Shown here piece by piece: positions 33,290 through 34,665 of a stretch of DNA of 34,665 nt. The stretch's first letter is position 1. Every line of letters starts with the position of its first letter. The DNA is from Methanobacteriota archaeon. Its GTDB lineage: Archaea; Thermoplasmatota; Poseidoniia; Poseidoniales; SP79. The stretch spans positions 1-34,665 of the forward strand of contig PAZI01000056.1 in assembly GCA_002715545.1 (NCBI GenBank), read 5' to 3'. The notes below the pieces were generated by a model that saw only the letters and a list, made by a program, of their open reading frames with translations, was not told the DNA's origin and made no database searches. Made by a program: the position numbers and the translations under genes.

Positions 33290-34665
33290 TCATCCAATGG
33301 ATGCTCGGCCAGATATAGCATCCACATCGGCATCTAGGAGATGAGCTGTTTCAACATCAGACTCATCGCTGCTTGGAATAGATTCACCCATGCAAATGAC
33401 GTATGGGTCTTGACCACCAGGGAGTGTTGAGATGTCCTCAGCGGTCTCTCTCGTAGCATTTCGTACAAGTGCACGCGGCTCTAGTCGGAAATTGCCAGTA
33501 AAGAACCACAGCAGTGACCAATAGGCACCTGGACCTCCAGTTCTTACCGCCCTGTTGATGAGCACGTAACGATTGAGAATCATGAACAATCCAGCAGTGA
33601 TCCCCCAAAACATCAGAACGATTCCAATCCCATCAGCATTCGTAGGATTCCATGGATCATCAACATTCACAATAATGTCAACAAAGTAGGACAACAACAG
33701 AACAACGAACAGTAAGGGGAATGCGAAATACATCAAGAAATCCCACCAACGGCCGATGTGTAGGTCATTATCGCCTGTATTCACGAACTCATCACGGAAG
33801 GCAGGCATACCATGAGTCACCCACCCACTGAACGAATCCTCTGCGCTTCCTTCAGTGACGCGAGAGCGCCAAACAGCCCATCCATAGCGCCAAATGGCGA
33901 ACGCTATGAACAGACCACTGAACATCAAACCATAGCCCCAGATATGGTCTTGAACCTCAAGGAATTCAGGATAGGCGACACCAGAGGCATCCATCTTGAT
34001 GGCGAGGACAGCAGAGGGTAGGCCAAAGAGAAAAATTGCAGCACAGACTGAAAGTACCGCCTTGTTACGTTCCATACCATGATCTGCAAAATTCCTCACT
34101 GCCATCTCCACCGTTGAAATCATCGATGTGACCGCGGCAAAAGTGAGGGCAAGAAAGAACACTGAAATCAAAATTAGTGCACCGATGCGTCCGCCTGGTG
34201 CAACTGAAAAGACTGATGGAAGAGAGATGAATGTGATTGAGGATGAGCCACCTGATACAACTGCAATCGGATCTGCTGCTGCTGCGAAGATCGCAGACAT
34301 GACAGTGACACCAGCAATGATACTGATGCTATTATTGGCAAGCCCCATCGTGAATGCATTCAGAGTCGTATCCTCATCCCGACGCATGTAAACTGCATAC
34401 GTAATGAGGGTCCCCATTCCTGCAGAGCAAGACCATGCAGACTGTGACAAACCATTGATCCATGTCTTTGGCTGTAACAGATAATCTGGTTGGATTGAGA
34501 ACATGAAGGTCGCTCCATCGAGCGAACCATCTTGGAAATCCATGTATAGAGCAAGGAAAAGAGCGAGGAAGAGAAGAACGAACAGTGAAGTCATCATGAT
34601 GACGTTCGTCTTCTCAATGGCCTTAGCGCCACGCCAAATAGCTAACAGGGTGATGACGATGATCA
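33290..34665 (-). CDS. Sodium-dependent transporter of the SNF/NSS family (5' partial)
   Basis: The frame stays open through the window edge; residues before the ATG at 34597 read as normal membrane-protein sequence, so the start lies outside. What is present corresponds to about TM5 onward of the LeuT-like fold. The segment PKTWINGLSQSAWSCSAGMGTLITYAVYM matches the TM6 region, followed by FTMGLANNSISIIAGVTVMSAIF (TM7). The family imports amino acids or related small solutes with sodium; the substrate cannot be read from this part. About seven membrane helices are visible, with a long polar loop at about residues 245-285 and a soluble acidic C-terminus of ~60 residues, counted from 34597. The alternative is another LeuT-fold family, but the TM6 match favours SNF. 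Confidence 0.82.
   Translation of the reverse strand, partial: IIVITLLAIWRGAKAIEKTNVIMMTSLFVLLFLALFLALYMDFQDGSLDGATFMFSIQPDYLLQPKTWINGLSQSAWSCSAGMGTLITYAVYMRRDEDTTLNAFTMGLANNSISIIAGVTVMSAIFAAAADPIAVVSGGSSSITFISLPSVFSVAPGGRIGALILISVFFLALTFAAVTSMISTVEMAVRNFADHGMERNKAVLSVCAAIFLFGLPSAVLAIKMDASGVAYPEFLEVQDHIWGYGLMFSGLFIAFAIWRYGWAVWRSRVTEGSAEDSFSGWVTHGMPAFRDEFVNTGDNDLHIGRWWDFLMYFAFPLLFVVLLLSYFVDIIVNVDDPWNPTNADGIGIVLMFWGITAGLFMILNRYVLINRAVRTGGPGAYWSLLWFFTGNFRLEPRALVRNATRETAEDISTLPGGQDPYVICMGESIPSSDESDVETAHLLDADVDAISGRASIG

Overview
The window reads as archaeal, most likely a planktonic Thermoplasmatota/Euryarchaeota of the marine group II (Poseidoniales) type. This is an inference. It rests on the eukaryote-like translation and ribosome-biogenesis cluster (aIF1A, RIO1 kinase, KH protein), a complex I operon with a split NuoJ, many acidic exported beta-sandwich proteins, and an isolated bacterial-type SufE. 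Coding density is very high. No gap exceeds about 100 bases, and many neighbours overlap by 4 bases (ATGA, GTGA, TTGA).

Region 1 (1-14268, + strand) holds five closely packed genes for exported or membrane-anchored proteins. They are a PKD/Ig-like ectodomain protein with a membrane helix and a cytoplasmic zinc ribbon (5' end outside the window), an orphan 1432-residue exported protein, a small type II membrane protein, a subtilisin-family protease with a long beta-sandwich tail and C-terminal membrane anchor, and a 900-residue anchored protein of repeated NEW3/CARDB-like domains. They look like one transcription unit for a cell-surface system, but no function can be assigned to the set.

Region 2 (14346-26151, + strand) is a complete membrane-plus-connecting-module complex I operon: nuoA, B, C, D, H, I, J (split in two genes), K, L, M, N. 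The NADH-input genes nuoE, F and G, and fpoF and fpoO, are absent from this operon. The electron donor is therefore not evident; ferredoxin or a separately encoded module is likely. NuoH and NuoI both carry large insertions in peripheral loops that are unusual for the family.

Region 3 (26207-28412, + strand) encodes aIF1A with a long acidic tail, a RIO1-type kinase and a double-KH protein of the Dim2/Pno1 kind. All three belong to translation initiation and small-subunit maturation.

Region 4 (28413-34665) has a minus-strand pair, sufE and an exported protein with a PGF-CTERM-like tail. These are divergent from a plus-strand 949-residue surface protein that has a transmembrane helix and a cytoplasmic double zinc ribbon. 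The shared upstream gap (30328-30427) contains a TATA-like element. The window ends in the C-terminal two-thirds of a sodium-dependent SNF/NSS-family transporter on the minus strand.

I saw no tRNA or rRNA gene, no CRISPR array and no insertion sequence. The best candidates for something undescribed are the surface-protein gene block, the repeated plan of ectodomain, membrane helix and cytoplasmic zinc ribbon, and the paired NuoH/NuoI insertions.
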